NCBI GenBank assembly: GCA_000585075.1 | Contig: JEMY01000003.1 | Coordinates: 62,001-126,000 of the forward strand | Reading direction: 5' to 3' | Origin: Candidatus Accumulibacter regalis | GTDB lineage: Bacteria; Pseudomonadota; Gammaproteobacteria; Burkholderiales; Rhodocyclaceae | Length of the DNA: 64,000 bases | Shown: piece by piece, positions 51,326 to 60,539 of the stretch | Position numbering within the stretch: position 1 is the stretch's first letter | Layout of the letters: every line of letters starts with the position of its first letter | Made by a program: the position numbers and the translations under genes | Notes under the pieces: model-generated | Told to the model about the DNA's origin: nothing | The model's input: the letters and a program-made list of their open reading frames with translations, nothing else | Database searches by the model: none

Positions 51326-52309
51326 TTACGACCCCTTGTCGTGTCTTGAAAACAGCGTCGCCGCTTCTTCCTGGCCGAGTTCGAAGTAGCGCTTCTGGGC
51401 GCTGCTGTCCTGCAGCGAAATGGTCATGCTTTCGAGGTCTTTCGGGCGCAGCACGTGTACGGGTTTGGCGTAGTAGCGCTTGCCGTCGATATCCACGCTT
51501 CTCCTGCCCATCGCCTCGAGCATGTCATTGATCAGTCTGGCCTGCGTGAACACGCGGGCGTTGGGCAGCGAGAGCTGCATGTCGCTGACCAGCAGGTGGG
51601 TATCGATGCTCGTGAACGGCAGGCTGAAAGTGCTCGAGTTGTAGAGCTTGTCGAGTTCGCGGTGATAGTCGTAGTCGGTGAAATCGACGGCGATGATCTC
51701 GTCGACCTCGTCGTCCTCGAACAGCGTGCGCAGTGGCGTGTTGTCCAGGTAACCCCCTTCGATGAAGTAGTCGCCATCGATGGTGATCGCCTTGAAGTAG
51801 GGAATGGTGGTGATGCCGGCGAGGAAGGCGTCCATGAAAATGTCGAGGCTGGCGTCGTCGACCGTTTTCAGGATTTCGTTGACCTTGAAGAAGTGCCCCG
51901 TCCGTTTGCTGAGATTGGTCGCCCGGATGTCCCAGCGCAGCGTCTCGAGATGTTCGCCGAGGAGCGCCCGCCGTTCGGGTTCGTCGAGCAACAACGATTT
52001 GCGGCACTTGTCCTTGTTGACCGTGAACAGGTGCGTTCCGGTGGGCAGCAGCTGCGGCCGCAGACCGAGAAAGTTGGAGAAAATATGGAAAATGTCGGTC
52101 GCGTTCATTCGCGTCGTGCGCGTCAGCACCGGCGGCAGTTCCTCGGTCTGCGGGTCCCAGAGCAGGTAGTCGACGACGATGTTGTTGCCCGAGCTGGTCG
52201 AGGTGATGTGCACCAGCGGAACTTCGTTCCGCTTCAGCCACACCAGAACGCCCTCGGTGTAGAAGCTCCGATAGCCGCCGCCCGAGGCGACGAAACCGTA
52301 CCTGGTCAT
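51326..52309 (-). CDS. Patatin-like phospholipase family protein
   Basis: 327 residues. The patatin oxyanion loop ASGGGYRSFYTEGVL is at the N-terminus; the nucleophile elbow reads STSSGN rather than GxSxG; the second catalytic motif reads FIEGGYLDNTPL, with Glu where the dyad Asp (DGG) is expected. It may be a divergent lipase or a non-catalytic relative. A basic and acidic C-terminal region follows. ATG 52309 has a GGGGG ribosome-site-like run at about -10; an in-frame TTG 33 codons upstream is unlikely. Confidence 0.75.
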   Translation of the reverse strand: MTRYGFVASGGGYRSFYTEGVLVWLKRNEVPLVHITSTSSGNNIVVDYLLWDPQTEELPPVLTRTTRMNATDIFHIFSNFLGLRPQLLPTGTHLFTVNKDKCRKSLLLDEPERRALLGEHLETLRWDIRATNLSKRTGHFFKVNEILKTVDDASLDIFMDAFLAGITTIPYFKAITIDGDYFIEGGYLDNTPLRTLFEDDEVDEIIAVDFTDYDYHRELDKLYNSSTFSLPFTSIDTHLLVSDMQLSLPNARVFTQARLINDMLEAMGRRSVDIDGKRYYAKPVHVLRPKDLESMTISLQDSSAQKRYFELGQEEAATLFSRHDKGS

Positions 52310-52589
52310 ACTCTTACCCCCTTTTTTGGTCGCCTGCCGGCGAGTGCCAGCCGCGCGGTCGACTGTGCCACAGTTGCGCGGGCGCGAGGAGGGGGAAGGG
52401 TCCGCCAAGCGGGCAGTTCACTCACCGGCTGGATGCGGCGGCGTGAACTCGGGGGCTCTCGGCCGAGCCATTTTTATGTGCTACCGTCGGGTCATCAAGG
52501 CGCTTGCCAGGGGGCGGGTGTGGCGAAGCCAGGCCCGGACGGACTCGCACGCGGGCGCCTTTTCTTTCAGCTTCGATTGGAGGACGAAT

Positions 52590-53048
52590 ATGGACGTCGA
52601 TGAAGCACAGCTGCTCGTTGATTTTCGAGGCAAGTTTCGCGTTGACGAATTGCTGATCGCGAGCACACCGGCCTGGTCATGGTCGCTCAGGCCAGCGCAG
52701 GCGACGCTGGGAGCAGGGGTTCTTTCGCTGAATCGCTACGCGGCCAGCTTTTCCGACGTCAGCGGCGCGGAATTGGCCGAGATGGCGGTGCTCGTCGGTC
52801 AGCTGGAGAAGGCCGTCAAGTGCGCCTTCGGCTACGACGTGATCAATTACCTGATGCTGATGATGGTCGACAAGCACGTCCATTTCCACGTCATCCCCCG
52901 ATACCAGGCGGCACGCCGGTTTGCCGGGCTTGAGTGGCTTGACGGCGGCTGGCCGGCGATGCCGGCCTTGTCCGTCAGCCAGCACGCGGAGCACGAGGGC
53001 GTCCTGTCTGCCGTCCGCGAAGCGCTCGGTTTGGCCTGCGCCGGCTAG
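52590..53048 (+). CDS. HIT-family nucleotide hydrolase-like protein
   Basis: 152 residues. The histidine triad HVHFHVIPR lies near residue 100, preceded by INYLMLMMVDKHVH, as in Ap4A hydrolase/HINT relatives that act on nucleoside phosphoramidates or dinucleotides. ATG 52590 has GGAGGACG upstream; a longer frame is not conserved-looking. Its stop codon TAG (53046-53048) is formed by the left inverted repeat of the adjacent insertion sequence, so the native C-terminus may have been longer. Confidence 0.83.
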   Translation: MDVDEAQLLVDFRGKFRVDELLIASTPAWSWSLRPAQATLGAGVLSLNRYAASFSDVSGAELAEMAVLVGQLEKAVKCAFGYDVINYLMLMMVDKHVHFHVIPRYQAARRFAGLEWLDGGWPAMPALSVSQHAEHEGVLSAVREALGLACAG

Positions 53049-54999
53049 CCCGAACTTTGACCATGCGACCACAGTAAGCAGCTGTTTATTTGGCATTAAT
53101 TTTGTATTTTGTGGCTGCTTACTGGGTACGCGCGGGGTTGACCCCGAGAAGCGCAAAGGCTTTTTCCTGCAAGGGCGTTGGCCGGGTGGTGAGGACGATC
53201 TTGGCTTTGGGGTTGAGCGCCGTATAGGTAACGTTATAGGCGAGCGTGCCCAAATCCTGCATCAAGGTGCGGAAGCTGTGCAGAGGCATACCGTCGTCGG
53301 CGCCTCGGGTGGCATCCTTGGCCTTTGCGTGGGCCGATCGCTGTGCCTTGGCGACGGCGGAAGGTTTGTCGGACTGTGCGGAGTCAATGAACTCATCATC
53401 GAAGAGCATTGGCTTCAGATGGCGGCGCATATGCCACTCGACGTAATAGGCAAGCATGCACAGGAAGACGTGTGCCCGCACCCGCTCGGCGCTGTAGTGG
53501 AAGACCGGGCGCACTTTCAGATCGACCGTCTTGATCGAACGGAAGGCGCGCTCGACCTGAGACAGACTCTTGTAGGCGGCGACCGCGGCATTGGCCTCCA
53601 ACTTGTCGGCAGCGAGGCTGGTGCGAATGACATACAGGCCATCAAGCGCCGCTTCCTCGGCAATCTTCTCCGTCTTGCGCACCCAGGTGAGACTGCTGTC
53701 GGTGATCGTCAGCGCCAGGTGCTTGGCCATGTGATAGTGGTCGATCGCGCGGCCCGCGCGTAGCGCAATTTGCGCCGAACCGCGCAGCGGGTTACGAGCC
53801 CGCGTCACGGCTGCCGCCACGGTCGCCAGTTCAGCCTCGGTCGCCGCCAGCAGCTCGCTGCGCTTGCGCGCCCGCTCCTCGGCTAGCAGGGGGTTGCGAC
53901 AGACCACCAGGCGCTCATCGGGGAAGTGTTCGCTGGTGAGTTCAAGGAGATTGCGTTCGTCGAACAGAGACGGCTGAAAAGGACCGTGTTCCTGCGCCAG
54001 TTGCGCGATCTGCGGCGCCCGCAGGCTGCTGATCCAGTCCATCCCATTGGGCTTGAGGACGTTTCGGATGCGTGCCGAGGTGATCATCCCCCGATCACCC
54101 ACCCAGGCGATCTGCTCAATCGCGAAGCGTGACTTGAGTTTGGTCACTTGCGCGGCGACGGTCGCCGGGTCGGCGGTATTGCCCGAGAACACCTCCACCG
54201 CGACCGGGCAGCCATCGGCGGCGCAGATCAGCCCAAAGACAATCTGCGGATCATCGCGCTTGCCGTCGCGTGAATGCCCGCGGGCGGCAAGCGGACAGCA
54301 ACGGCCGGTGAGCCAGGTCGAGGTCAGGTCGTAGAGCACCAGGGTACTACCGACCAGGTGCCTGCGCGCCAGGCGCCGCTCGATGTCCGGTTGTGCCGCG
54401 TGCAGCCAGTCGAGCGCACGATACAAATCTTTCGGTTCGATCTGTCCCAGGCCCAGCACCCTTCCGAGTGAGTGTGCCGCCGTATCGTCGCTGAGCATGC
54501 GGTGGGTGGCGAGCTTCGAAGCCGGCGACACGATGCGTGCGACGACCATTGCCAGCAGGAGCTTGCGCAGCCGTTCGGGGGCGGCGGCGAACCAGTCGCG
54601 CGCACCGCAGGCGGTTGCACCACCCAGCACGGCGGCCACGTGGCCGTGTGGCAATGAGCGCTCGATGGTAAAGACTTCCTCCGCACTGGGTACGGCCACG
54701 CCGCCCTTGAGGAGAATCCTCAGACCCTCGATGACTTCCGCAGGCAGGCATGACAAATTGGCCAGAGTGCGCTTCCGGACTTTGCCCTGCTCCCTGAATG
54801 CCTCGCGAAGCAACACTGCCGGCGGCGAGTTACGGTTGGGGACGGCCTCGATATACATGGCGCTACCATGCTACAAAGCGGATCAAAAAGCAAGGGCCAA
54901 TGCGTCTATTTACATGGGTACTAATCCAGCCAAAAAAATAGCCAGAACCCGCATCGCGCAAGGGTTCCAGCTATTTCGACGGGCCAGAGTTCGGGTTAG
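53045..54999. mobile_element. IS1634-family insertion sequence, complete
   Basis: About 1955 bp bounded by imperfect 18-bp inverted repeats: CTAGCCCGAACTTTGACC at 53045-53062 and, on the other strand, CTAACCCGAACTCTGGCC at 54982-54999 (3 mismatches). One intact transposase gene inside. No clean target duplication is seen. Both subterminal regions carry hairpins: an 11-bp perfect inverted repeat at 53072-53082/53114-53124 and a 13-bp imperfect one at 54936-54976. Confidence 0.85.
53119..54858 (-). CDS. IS1634-family transposase
   Basis: 579 residues, IS4-superfamily DDE fold. Likely catalytic residues: Asp in LYDLTSTWLTG, Asp in WVGDRGMITSARI, Glu in SLSQVERAFRSIKTV of the YREK-like region. 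Intact frame, so the copy could still be active. The C-terminus overlaps the right arm of an internal inverted repeat. No other gene inside the element. Confidence 0.92.
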   Translation of the reverse strand: MYIEAVPNRNSPPAVLLREAFREQGKVRKRTLANLSCLPAEVIEGLRILLKGGVAVPSAEEVFTIERSLPHGHVAAVLGGATACGARDWFAAAPERLRKLLLAMVVARIVSPASKLATHRMLSDDTAAHSLGRVLGLGQIEPKDLYRALDWLHAAQPDIERRLARRHLVGSTLVLYDLTSTWLTGRCCPLAARGHSRDGKRDDPQIVFGLICAADGCPVAVEVFSGNTADPATVAAQVTKLKSRFAIEQIAWVGDRGMITSARIRNVLKPNGMDWISSLRAPQIAQLAQEHGPFQPSLFDERNLLELTSEHFPDERLVVCRNPLLAEERARKRSELLAATEAELATVAAAVTRARNPLRGSAQIALRAGRAIDHYHMAKHLALTITDSSLTWVRKTEKIAEEAALDGLYVIRTSLAADKLEANAAVAAYKSLSQVERAFRSIKTVDLKVRPVFHYSAERVRAHVFLCMLAYYVEWHMRRHLKPMLFDDEFIDSAQSDKPSAVAKAQRSAHAKAKDATRGADDGMPLHSFRTLMQDLGTLAYNVTYTALNPKAKIVLTTRPTPLQEKAFALLGVNPARTQ

Positions 55000-55030
55000 C
55001 GAGCAGGGGCAGCGTACGGGCAGCGCGGGG

Positions 55031-55174
55031 TTACTTCTCGTTGCGCCAGTCGCGCAGCGTCTCCTTGCGCGGGATCGGCGGTGTGCTGCCGGCGCCACGC
55101 TTGCCGATCAGCGGCAGCGCCGCGCCGACGACGAAGACGATACAAATCACGAAAACGATCCAGCCAGCGCTCAT
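55031..55174 (-). CDS. Small single-pass membrane protein, 47 residues
   Basis: Not recognised. One N-terminal hydrophobic helix (AGWIVFVICIVFVVGAALPL) and a basic, Pro-rich tail ending RKETLRDWRNEK. ATG 55174 has GGAGTG at about -7. It lies 23 nt after the SPFH gene on the same strand, so it is probably the third gene of the NfeD-SPFH operon. The insertion sequence begins 31 nt beyond its stop. Too short to have been called by usual length cut-offs. Confidence 0.6.
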   Translation of the reverse strand: MSAGWIVFVICIVFVVGAALPLIGKRGAGSTPPIPRKETLRDWRNEK

Positions 55175-55197
55175 GGCATCACTCCATCGGGAACAGG

Positions 55198-56079
55198 TCA
55201 GCCTTGTCCGCTCTTGTTGACGCGCTGGAAGAGCCCGCGCAGCGTGCTCTGCAGATCGGCCGGCAGGAGAACGACCTTGGCGTTTTCGGATTCGGCGAGC
55301 TTGCCGACGCTGCTGATGTATTTCTCGCCGAGCAGGTAGAGCATCGGCAGTTCGTTGTCGCCGAAGGCGGCGTTGACCTTTCTGATCGCCTGTGCCGAGG
55401 CTTCGGCGAGGGTGACCTGGGCCACCGCGTCGCGCTTGGCCGATTCCAGGCGCGCTTCGGCGCCGAGGATCATCGACTGCTTTTCGCCTTCGGCGCGGGT
55501 GACCATCGCCTTGCGCTCGCGCTCTGCCGAAGCCTGCAGTTCCATCGCCCGCTGCATCGATTGCGAAGGCTTGATGTCCTGGATCTCGACCGACTTGACG
55601 GTCAACCCCCAGTCCAGCGCCTCGTCGGCGACGCCCGCTTTCAGGCGCGCCTTGATCATGTCGCGTGACGACAGCGCTTCGTCGAGTTCCATGTCGCCAA
55701 CGATGGAACGTAGGGTGGTCATGATCATGTTGCGAATCGCTTCGGCATAATCCTCGACGCCGTACACCGCTTTCACCGGGTCGGTGACCTTGATGAACGA
55801 GATCGCGTTGACCACGATCACGGCGTTGTCACGGGTGATCACCTCCTGCTCCTGAACGTCGAGGATGATGTCCTTGGTGGTCACCTTGTGGGAGATGATG
55901 TCGATGTAGGGGATGATGAAGCGCAACCCGGGGAGCAGTGTCGTGCGGTATTTGCCAAGCCGCTGCACGATCCATTCTTCGCCCTGGGGAATGATGCGCA
56001 CGCCGTTGGCGACGGTCACCACCACGAACAGCAGGATGACCAGCGATACGATGGTCATTCCGTTCAACAGCTCGGTCAT
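55198..56079 (-). CDS. SPFH/stomatin-family membrane protein (QmcA-like)
   Basis: 293 residues. One N-terminal membrane segment, then the SPFH/band-7 domain (GVRIIPQGEEWIVQRLGKY, GLRFIIPYIDIISHKV, LDVQEQEVITRDNAV), a coiled-coil flotillin-like segment (MELQASAERERKAMV) and YISSVGKLAESENAKVVLLP. Members form membrane scaffolds and partner NfeD proteins or proteases. ATG 56079 overlaps the NfeD stop by 4 nt. Confidence 0.9.
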   Translation of the reverse strand: MTELLNGMTIVSLVILLFVVVTVANGVRIIPQGEEWIVQRLGKYRTTLLPGLRFIIPYIDIISHKVTTKDIILDVQEQEVITRDNAVIVVNAISFIKVTDPVKAVYGVEDYAEAIRNMIMTTLRSIVGDMELDEALSSRDMIKARLKAGVADEALDWGLTVKSVEIQDIKPSQSMQRAMELQASAERERKAMVTRAEGEKQSMILGAEARLESAKRDAVAQVTLAEASAQAIRKVNAAFGDNELPMLYLLGEKYISSVGKLAESENAKVVLLPADLQSTLRGLFQRVNKSGQG

Positions 56080-56522
56080 TTTGCCTTCTCCACTTTGATA
56101 TAGCTGCCGTCGACAGCGACGACACGAACCCTTTCGCCAGCGGCGATCGCCGCATCGGCGTACGCCTCCCAGACGTCGGCGCCGAGAATCGGTTTCTGGA
56201 AACGCACCTGGCCGCGGCAATCCGGCGTCAGGTCGGCGACCAGGATGCCGACTTCGCCGGTCACCGCCGCCGCCGAAGTTCCGACGGCGGTCATCGTTCG
56301 CGGCCGGAGGTAGCGAAACCAGATCAGCACCAGCGCTGTCGAGAGGCTCGCCCAGAGCAGCAACTGAGTCGGCAGCGCGAGCGTTGGCGCAGCCAGCAGG
56401 ATCAACCCGACCACCGCCGCCGCAATCCCGAACCAGACCACGAAGAACGAGACAATGGCCAGCTCGGCCATCGTCAGGAGCAGTCCGAGTACCAACCAGT
56501 GCCACCATTGCGGCGAAAACAT
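56076..56522 (-). CDS. NfeD-family membrane protein
   Basis: 148 residues: three or four transmembrane segments (WHWLVLGLLLTMAELAIVSF onward), then an OB-fold soluble domain (VGILVADLTPDCRGQVRFQ, GERVRVVAVDGSYIKVEK). The short NfeD form, partner of SPFH proteins such as QmcA. ATG 56522; stop overlaps the SPFH start (ATGA). Confidence 0.88.
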   Translation of the reverse strand: MFSPQWWHWLVLGLLLTMAELAIVSFFVVWFGIAAAVVGLILLAAPTLALPTQLLLWASLSTALVLIWFRYLRPRTMTAVGTSAAAVTGEVGILVADLTPDCRGQVRFQKPILGADVWEAYADAAIAAGERVRVVAVDGSYIKVEKAK

Positions 56523-56894
56523 GTCGTGTTCCCCTGTAGATTCGTCCGCCGATCGTCCGCGCCAAAGCGCGCCGGTTCACAAGCGTGCCGTTTGCAGCCG
56601 TCGATCACACGCGTGGCGATGCCTGCGGATTAGACGCCAGAACGGGGTGGCTGGCAAGTTGGGAACCGGTCCGGACGCCCGGCTGGGAGGTTTGACGGTT
56701 ACCAAGGCTACTGAGGCTGCGACGTTCACGACGGCAAGAAGACGATGCTTTGATTCCCGACGATCTCACACGGGTTCTCGATGCCGGCGTAAATGGCATC
56801 ACCTTGTCCGACCCCGACCTGCCCGACCCGCTCGGGAATTTCGTTTTCAGGCCAGGTGTCCTTCTGGTCGCGGGGCGCTGCTCAGGCGGAATGC
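56523..56894. other. Intergenic region between NfeD and DUF2894 genes
   Basis: About 370 bases. Probably holds the promoter of the NfeD operon and the end of the DUF2894 transcript. No protein-like frame, terminator or repeat identified. Confidence 0.35.
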
Positions 56895-57806
56895 TCAGGT
56901 CGATGGGTACTTGTTGCTTCTGGTTCCATGCCGGGCTGCCTTGTCGCCTTCGCCCGCCTGTTCGAGCCAGAGCAGCGTGTCGGCATAGCAGAGGAAGCGG
57001 TTGAGGTAAGCCGGTGACAACTCGCGCAGGGCGACAAGGGAGCGGATTACCAGGGCCTGCGGATTCAGCGGTCCGGGGGCTTCGGGACCGGCGCTGATGG
57101 CGCGGCTGGCCAATCTGTCGTAGGCGCGTTTTACCAGGGTTTCCCTGAGCTGGCGCATAGCGCTTGAAGCTGCCATCCAGGCGGCATTGTCGTCGCCAGA
57201 ATCCTCGCCGTCCTGGTCGTCAGCGGTTGCCGGAGGCCTGGCTGGTGCCTGCGATCGTGCCAGGCCAGCCGACTGCAGGACGGCGTTTTCCTGTTGTTGC
57301 AGAAGCTCGCCAAGAGACGGTCGCCGGTTTCTACCGGCTGCGGCAGAGGAAGCCTGCTTGATCGCTTGTGTCAGGGCGGCGAGGGCACTTTGTCGATCGC
57401 CCGCCGGATCGGGCGCTGCTTCCCGGTTCAGCCTCAGCTGCAGGCGCTTCACGGCACGGAAGTCGCCGCTTGCGAAGAGTGCGCGAACGGTTTCGCTGGC
57501 GTCGGGGAAGCGTTCAAGGAGACGATCGACCGTCGCTGCCGCCTCTGCCTGTGCCTGCAGGAAGTCGGCCCGGTATTCGCTTAGAGCAAGGAGCGCCTTC
57601 CTTTCCAGGATCGCGCGCACCGCCGCTCTTTGTGCGAGGGCCTTCCTGGCCATGGCCTCGATGACCTGAAAACGAAGCGGATCGAAGCGACGAACGGCAC
57701 CCTGTGCGAGGTCGGCAATGAGCGGCGTGACGTTGGCGACGGTGGCGTCCGGCCAATCGAACGCTGGCGAGGCCTTCAGTTTCCCGGCGCGGACAGTGTC
57801 GGCCAT
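56895..57806 (-). CDS. DUF2894-family protein, last gene of the motor-like locus
   Basis: 303 residues, soluble and helical, no signal peptide. N-terminal coiled-coil-type helix (MARKALAQRAAVRAILERKALL), variable Ala/Asp-rich middle, and a C-terminal conserved-looking segment PAYLNRFLCYADTLLWLEQ. The family is known only from this gene neighbourhood. ATG 57806 starts 1 nt after the OmpA-like gene stop, so translation is coupled. It may be a cytoplasmic partner of the membrane complex (inference). Confidence 0.75.
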   Translation of the reverse strand: MADTVRAGKLKASPAFDWPDATVANVTPLIADLAQGAVRRFDPLRFQVIEAMARKALAQRAAVRAILERKALLALSEYRADFLQAQAEAAATVDRLLERFPDASETVRALFASGDFRAVKRLQLRLNREAAPDPAGDRQSALAALTQAIKQASSAAAGRNRRPSLGELLQQQENAVLQSAGLARSQAPARPPATADDQDGEDSGDDNAAWMAASSAMRQLRETLVKRAYDRLASRAISAGPEAPGPLNPQALVIRSLVALRELSPAYLNRFLCYADTLLWLEQAGEGDKAARHGTRSNKYPST

Positions 57807-57807
57807 G

Positions 57808-58461
57808 TCAATCGGCAGGGGGCGTCGCCGGGTTGCCGTCACTCGTTGCTCTCGGAACGGGCGCCATCTCCACGCGACGATTCTGCGAGCGGCTTTCGGC
57901 GCCTTGATTGGCGACCACCGGCTGCTGCGAGCCAAAGGCGGCGGCGAAGATCAGCGAGGGCGGCATGCCCTCCTCGATCAAAGCCCGGGTGACGGTCAGC
58001 GCTCTTTCCGCCGACAACTGCCAGTTGTCGGTATAGCGATTGTTGCCTTTCTGAATCGGCAGGTCGTCGGTAAAGCCACTGACCATCAGAAGTTGGTCCC
58101 TCTGGTCCAGGTAGACCTTGAGCGGCGCCACCAGGGTGCGCAGCAGCGCCCGCCCGTCCGGTTGCAGTTCGTCGGAATTCAGGGAGAAGAGAACGCTGCC
58201 GCTGATGCCGATGCGGCCGTCGCGCAGGGTTACCCGTCCGGCGGCAAGCGGATCCGCCAGCGCCTGTTCGAGAGCCATGCGTCGCAGCTCCTCCGCCTGC
58301 CGCTTCTCGACTTCCTGCGCCAGTGACTGCGCCAGTTCGAGCTGCACCCCGAGCACCCACACCAGGAGCAAGACGAAAACGCCGACCAGCGCGGACATCA
58401 GGTCGCCAAAGATCGCCCAGATTGGCGTGTCCTGCGAGAAGCCGTCTTCCAGTTCTTCCAT
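57808..58461 (-). CDS. MotB/ZorB-like OmpA-domain protein
   Basis: 217 residues. A short cytoplasmic N-terminus, then one transmembrane helix with an Asp at residue 20 (PIWAIFGDLMSALVGVFVLL), the position of the ion-binding Asp of MotB and ZorB. A periplasmic OmpA-like peptidoglycan-binding domain follows (VSGFTDDLPIQKGNNRYTDN, WQLSAERALTVTRALIEEG, SQNRRVEM). It fits the peptidoglycan-anchored subunit of an ion-driven stator. ATG 58461 shares one base with the stop of the preceding MotA-like gene (TGATG). Confidence 0.9.
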   Translation of the reverse strand: MEELEDGFSQDTPIWAIFGDLMSALVGVFVLLLVWVLGVQLELAQSLAQEVEKRQAEELRRMALEQALADPLAAGRVTLRDGRIGISGSVLFSLNSDELQPDGRALLRTLVAPLKVYLDQRDQLLMVSGFTDDLPIQKGNNRYTDNWQLSAERALTVTRALIEEGMPPSLIFAAAFGSQQPVVANQGAESRSQNRRVEMAPVPRATSDGNPATPPAD

Positions 58462-60539
58462 CAGACGATCGTTTCCGACGCTTGCCCAGAAGTGCTTTTG
58501 CCCGGCTGGTGAAGCTGGCGCAGTTCGTCAAGAATCTCCTTCTGCGAGAGCATGCTGTGATCGACGATCTGCCTCGCCTGGGCCACGTAATAGGCGAGTT
58601 GCTCATCGCTGCGCGTGCTCGACCTTGCCAGCGATTGCTCGATGCGATCGAGGCTGGCGACCAGCTTCTGGTTGGAGTCATCGAACAGCTTCACGGCGAG
58701 GGTGAAGGCCTCGCCGAGGCTCGACATCTCGACCGCGCTGCCGGCGAAGTCGTCGGCGATGCGGGTGGCGTGGCCGGCGAGGCTTTCGGCGAGTCCCGAC
58801 AGCTTCGACGTCTCCCGTTCGAGCTGGCCGGAAAACCGGGCACCGACGTCGTCAAGCCTGTTTACCGAGGCATCGAGCAGTGAGGCGACGGCTTGCCGCT
58901 GTTCGTCAGTGACCTGTTGCAGTGAAGCGGTCAAGCTGTCGAGCTTGGCCATGATCCGCTGGCGCTCGGCAAGCAGGGCGTTGTCGCGTTCGCTGACGTT
59001 CGCCAGCTCGCCGCGAAGCTGGAGCATGACTTCGGCGGCAGCACGCGGGGCTTCCGTTGCCGTATCGAGCAGGCGGGCCATCGGTTCTGCGAGTTCCTTG
59101 CCGAGGCTGGCCAATTGCGAAGTGATCGTCGCCGTCAGGGCAGCAAGCTGGTCAACGGCGGCCTGGCCACGAACCTGTTCATCGTTTCTGAGCGCCTGCA
59201 GTTCTGTGCGCAGGGTCGACGTCAGCTCGCTCATACGCTCGCCATGGCCCTGCAACCATGACGCTTCGGTTTCGATCCGGGTGCGCACCAGGGCCTCCGA
59301 GGCATGCACCAGGCTGCCTACTTCGCTCAGCAGGCTGCTGGCACTGGCGCGGGAATGGTTCGCCATCTCGCTGGCCGCCCGCTGCCACGAGTCCGTCAAC
59401 GCCTGCTGCTCAATGCGCGACCGCTCGCCTGCCGCGGCGAAGGAATCGGTCCACAGTTCGCGTCGCCGGTCATCGGCCGCTTGCTGCCTTGCCAGCCAGT
59501 CCGCGGCGCTGCTGTCGAAGGACTGCACCAGCGAGCCGGTGACCCCCTCGAGTTGCTGTTGAACGGTGAGGGCCAGCTGCTGATGCGTCGTCTGTGTTTG
59601 CCTGGCGAGATCCGTGATCAGCGCCTGCAGCAGTGGTCTGACACTTTCGCCGAGCAGTCGGCCACTCTCGACGGCCTGGCGACCGCTCTCGGCGACGCTG
59701 GCGCTGAGTGATCGCTCCACCAAGCTGGCGAGTTCGCCATAGCTGTTGCTTGCGGACTCGTGAAACTGCGCCTGGTTGGCTAGCAACTTCTCCCCCAACT
59801 GGTTGCCCATGCGCTCGATGGCAGTCGCCAGAGCCTGCAGCCTGTCGGCCACTTCGGGAAGCGCGGCGGCCTGCCCCTGTATCGCCTTGAAAGTCTGTTG
59901 GCGGTTGTGAGCCAGGGAAAAGCCACGGAATACGGTGGCCACGGAGCTGTCAAGCTGTCGCGTGGCGGACATGCGGTCGCGTCGGCTGACGGTGGCAATC
60001 AGGCCCAGCATCGCCGATGCCGCGACGCCGGCGACAGAGGTGCCGAAGGCCAGTGCGAGACCCTTGATCGGCGCTGCCAGACCGGCGCGAATGGCTTGCA
60101 GCTCGGTCGTTCCTTCCAGCGCGAAAACGGCGCCCTGCAGAGTGGCGACCATGCCGAGAAAGGTTCCCAGCAGGCCCAGCATGACCAGTAAGCCGACCAG
60201 GTAGGGCGTAAGCACCGGCGCGGGCAATCCGACGCGTTCGCCTTCGATGCGTAGCCGCACCGGGTTTTGCAGCGATGGATGGAGCCTGGCCAGCCAGTGC
60301 TCGAGAAAATCGGGCGCGACTTCCGGCGCCGTCGCGGACAATCCCGCGAGCGCGTTCGAGAGCGTCGCGGTCGCCTGCCGGAAACGCAGAATCTCGATGA
60401 CGCCGATCGCATAGACGCCGGCAATCACCACGGTCACCATGAGTCCCAATGGATTCGAGCCGACAAACGCCAGCCCCATGGCGACGATCGCCGTGGCTCC
60501 CAGTAAGAAAGCCGTCGCGAAGACAAATCTACTGATCAA
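58461..60539 (-). CDS. MotA/TolQ/ExbB-like protein with long helical tail (DUF802, ZorA-like)
   Basis: 692 residues. Four transmembrane helices in the first ~190 residues, including the MotA/TolQ/ExbB signature YLVGLLVMLGLLGTFLGMVA and GLALAFGTSVAGVAASAMLG. The remaining ~500 residues are almost entirely helical, with heptad-like patterns predicting a long cytoplasmic coiled-coil tail. This resembles ZorA of Zorya, whose tail extends into the cytoplasm, more than flagellar MotA. ATG 60539 overlaps the DUF3348 stop (ATGA). Confidence 0.9.
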   Translation of the reverse strand: MISRFVFATAFLLGATAIVAMGLAFVGSNPLGLMVTVVIAGVYAIGVIEILRFRQATATLSNALAGLSATAPEVAPDFLEHWLARLHPSLQNPVRLRIEGERVGLPAPVLTPYLVGLLVMLGLLGTFLGMVATLQGAVFALEGTTELQAIRAGLAAPIKGLALAFGTSVAGVAASAMLGLIATVSRRDRMSATRQLDSSVATVFRGFSLAHNRQQTFKAIQGQAAALPEVADRLQALATAIERMGNQLGEKLLANQAQFHESASNSYGELASLVERSLSASVAESGRQAVESGRLLGESVRPLLQALITDLARQTQTTHQQLALTVQQQLEGVTGSLVQSFDSSAADWLARQQAADDRRRELWTDSFAAAGERSRIEQQALTDSWQRAASEMANHSRASASSLLSEVGSLVHASEALVRTRIETEASWLQGHGERMSELTSTLRTELQALRNDEQVRGQAAVDQLAALTATITSQLASLGKELAEPMARLLDTATEAPRAAAEVMLQLRGELANVSERDNALLAERQRIMAKLDSLTASLQQVTDEQRQAVASLLDASVNRLDDVGARFSGQLERETSKLSGLAESLAGHATRIADDFAGSAVEMSSLGEAFTLAVKLFDDSNQKLVASLDRIEQSLARSSTRSDEQLAYYVAQARQIVDHSMLSQKEILDELRQLHQPGKSTSGQASETIV

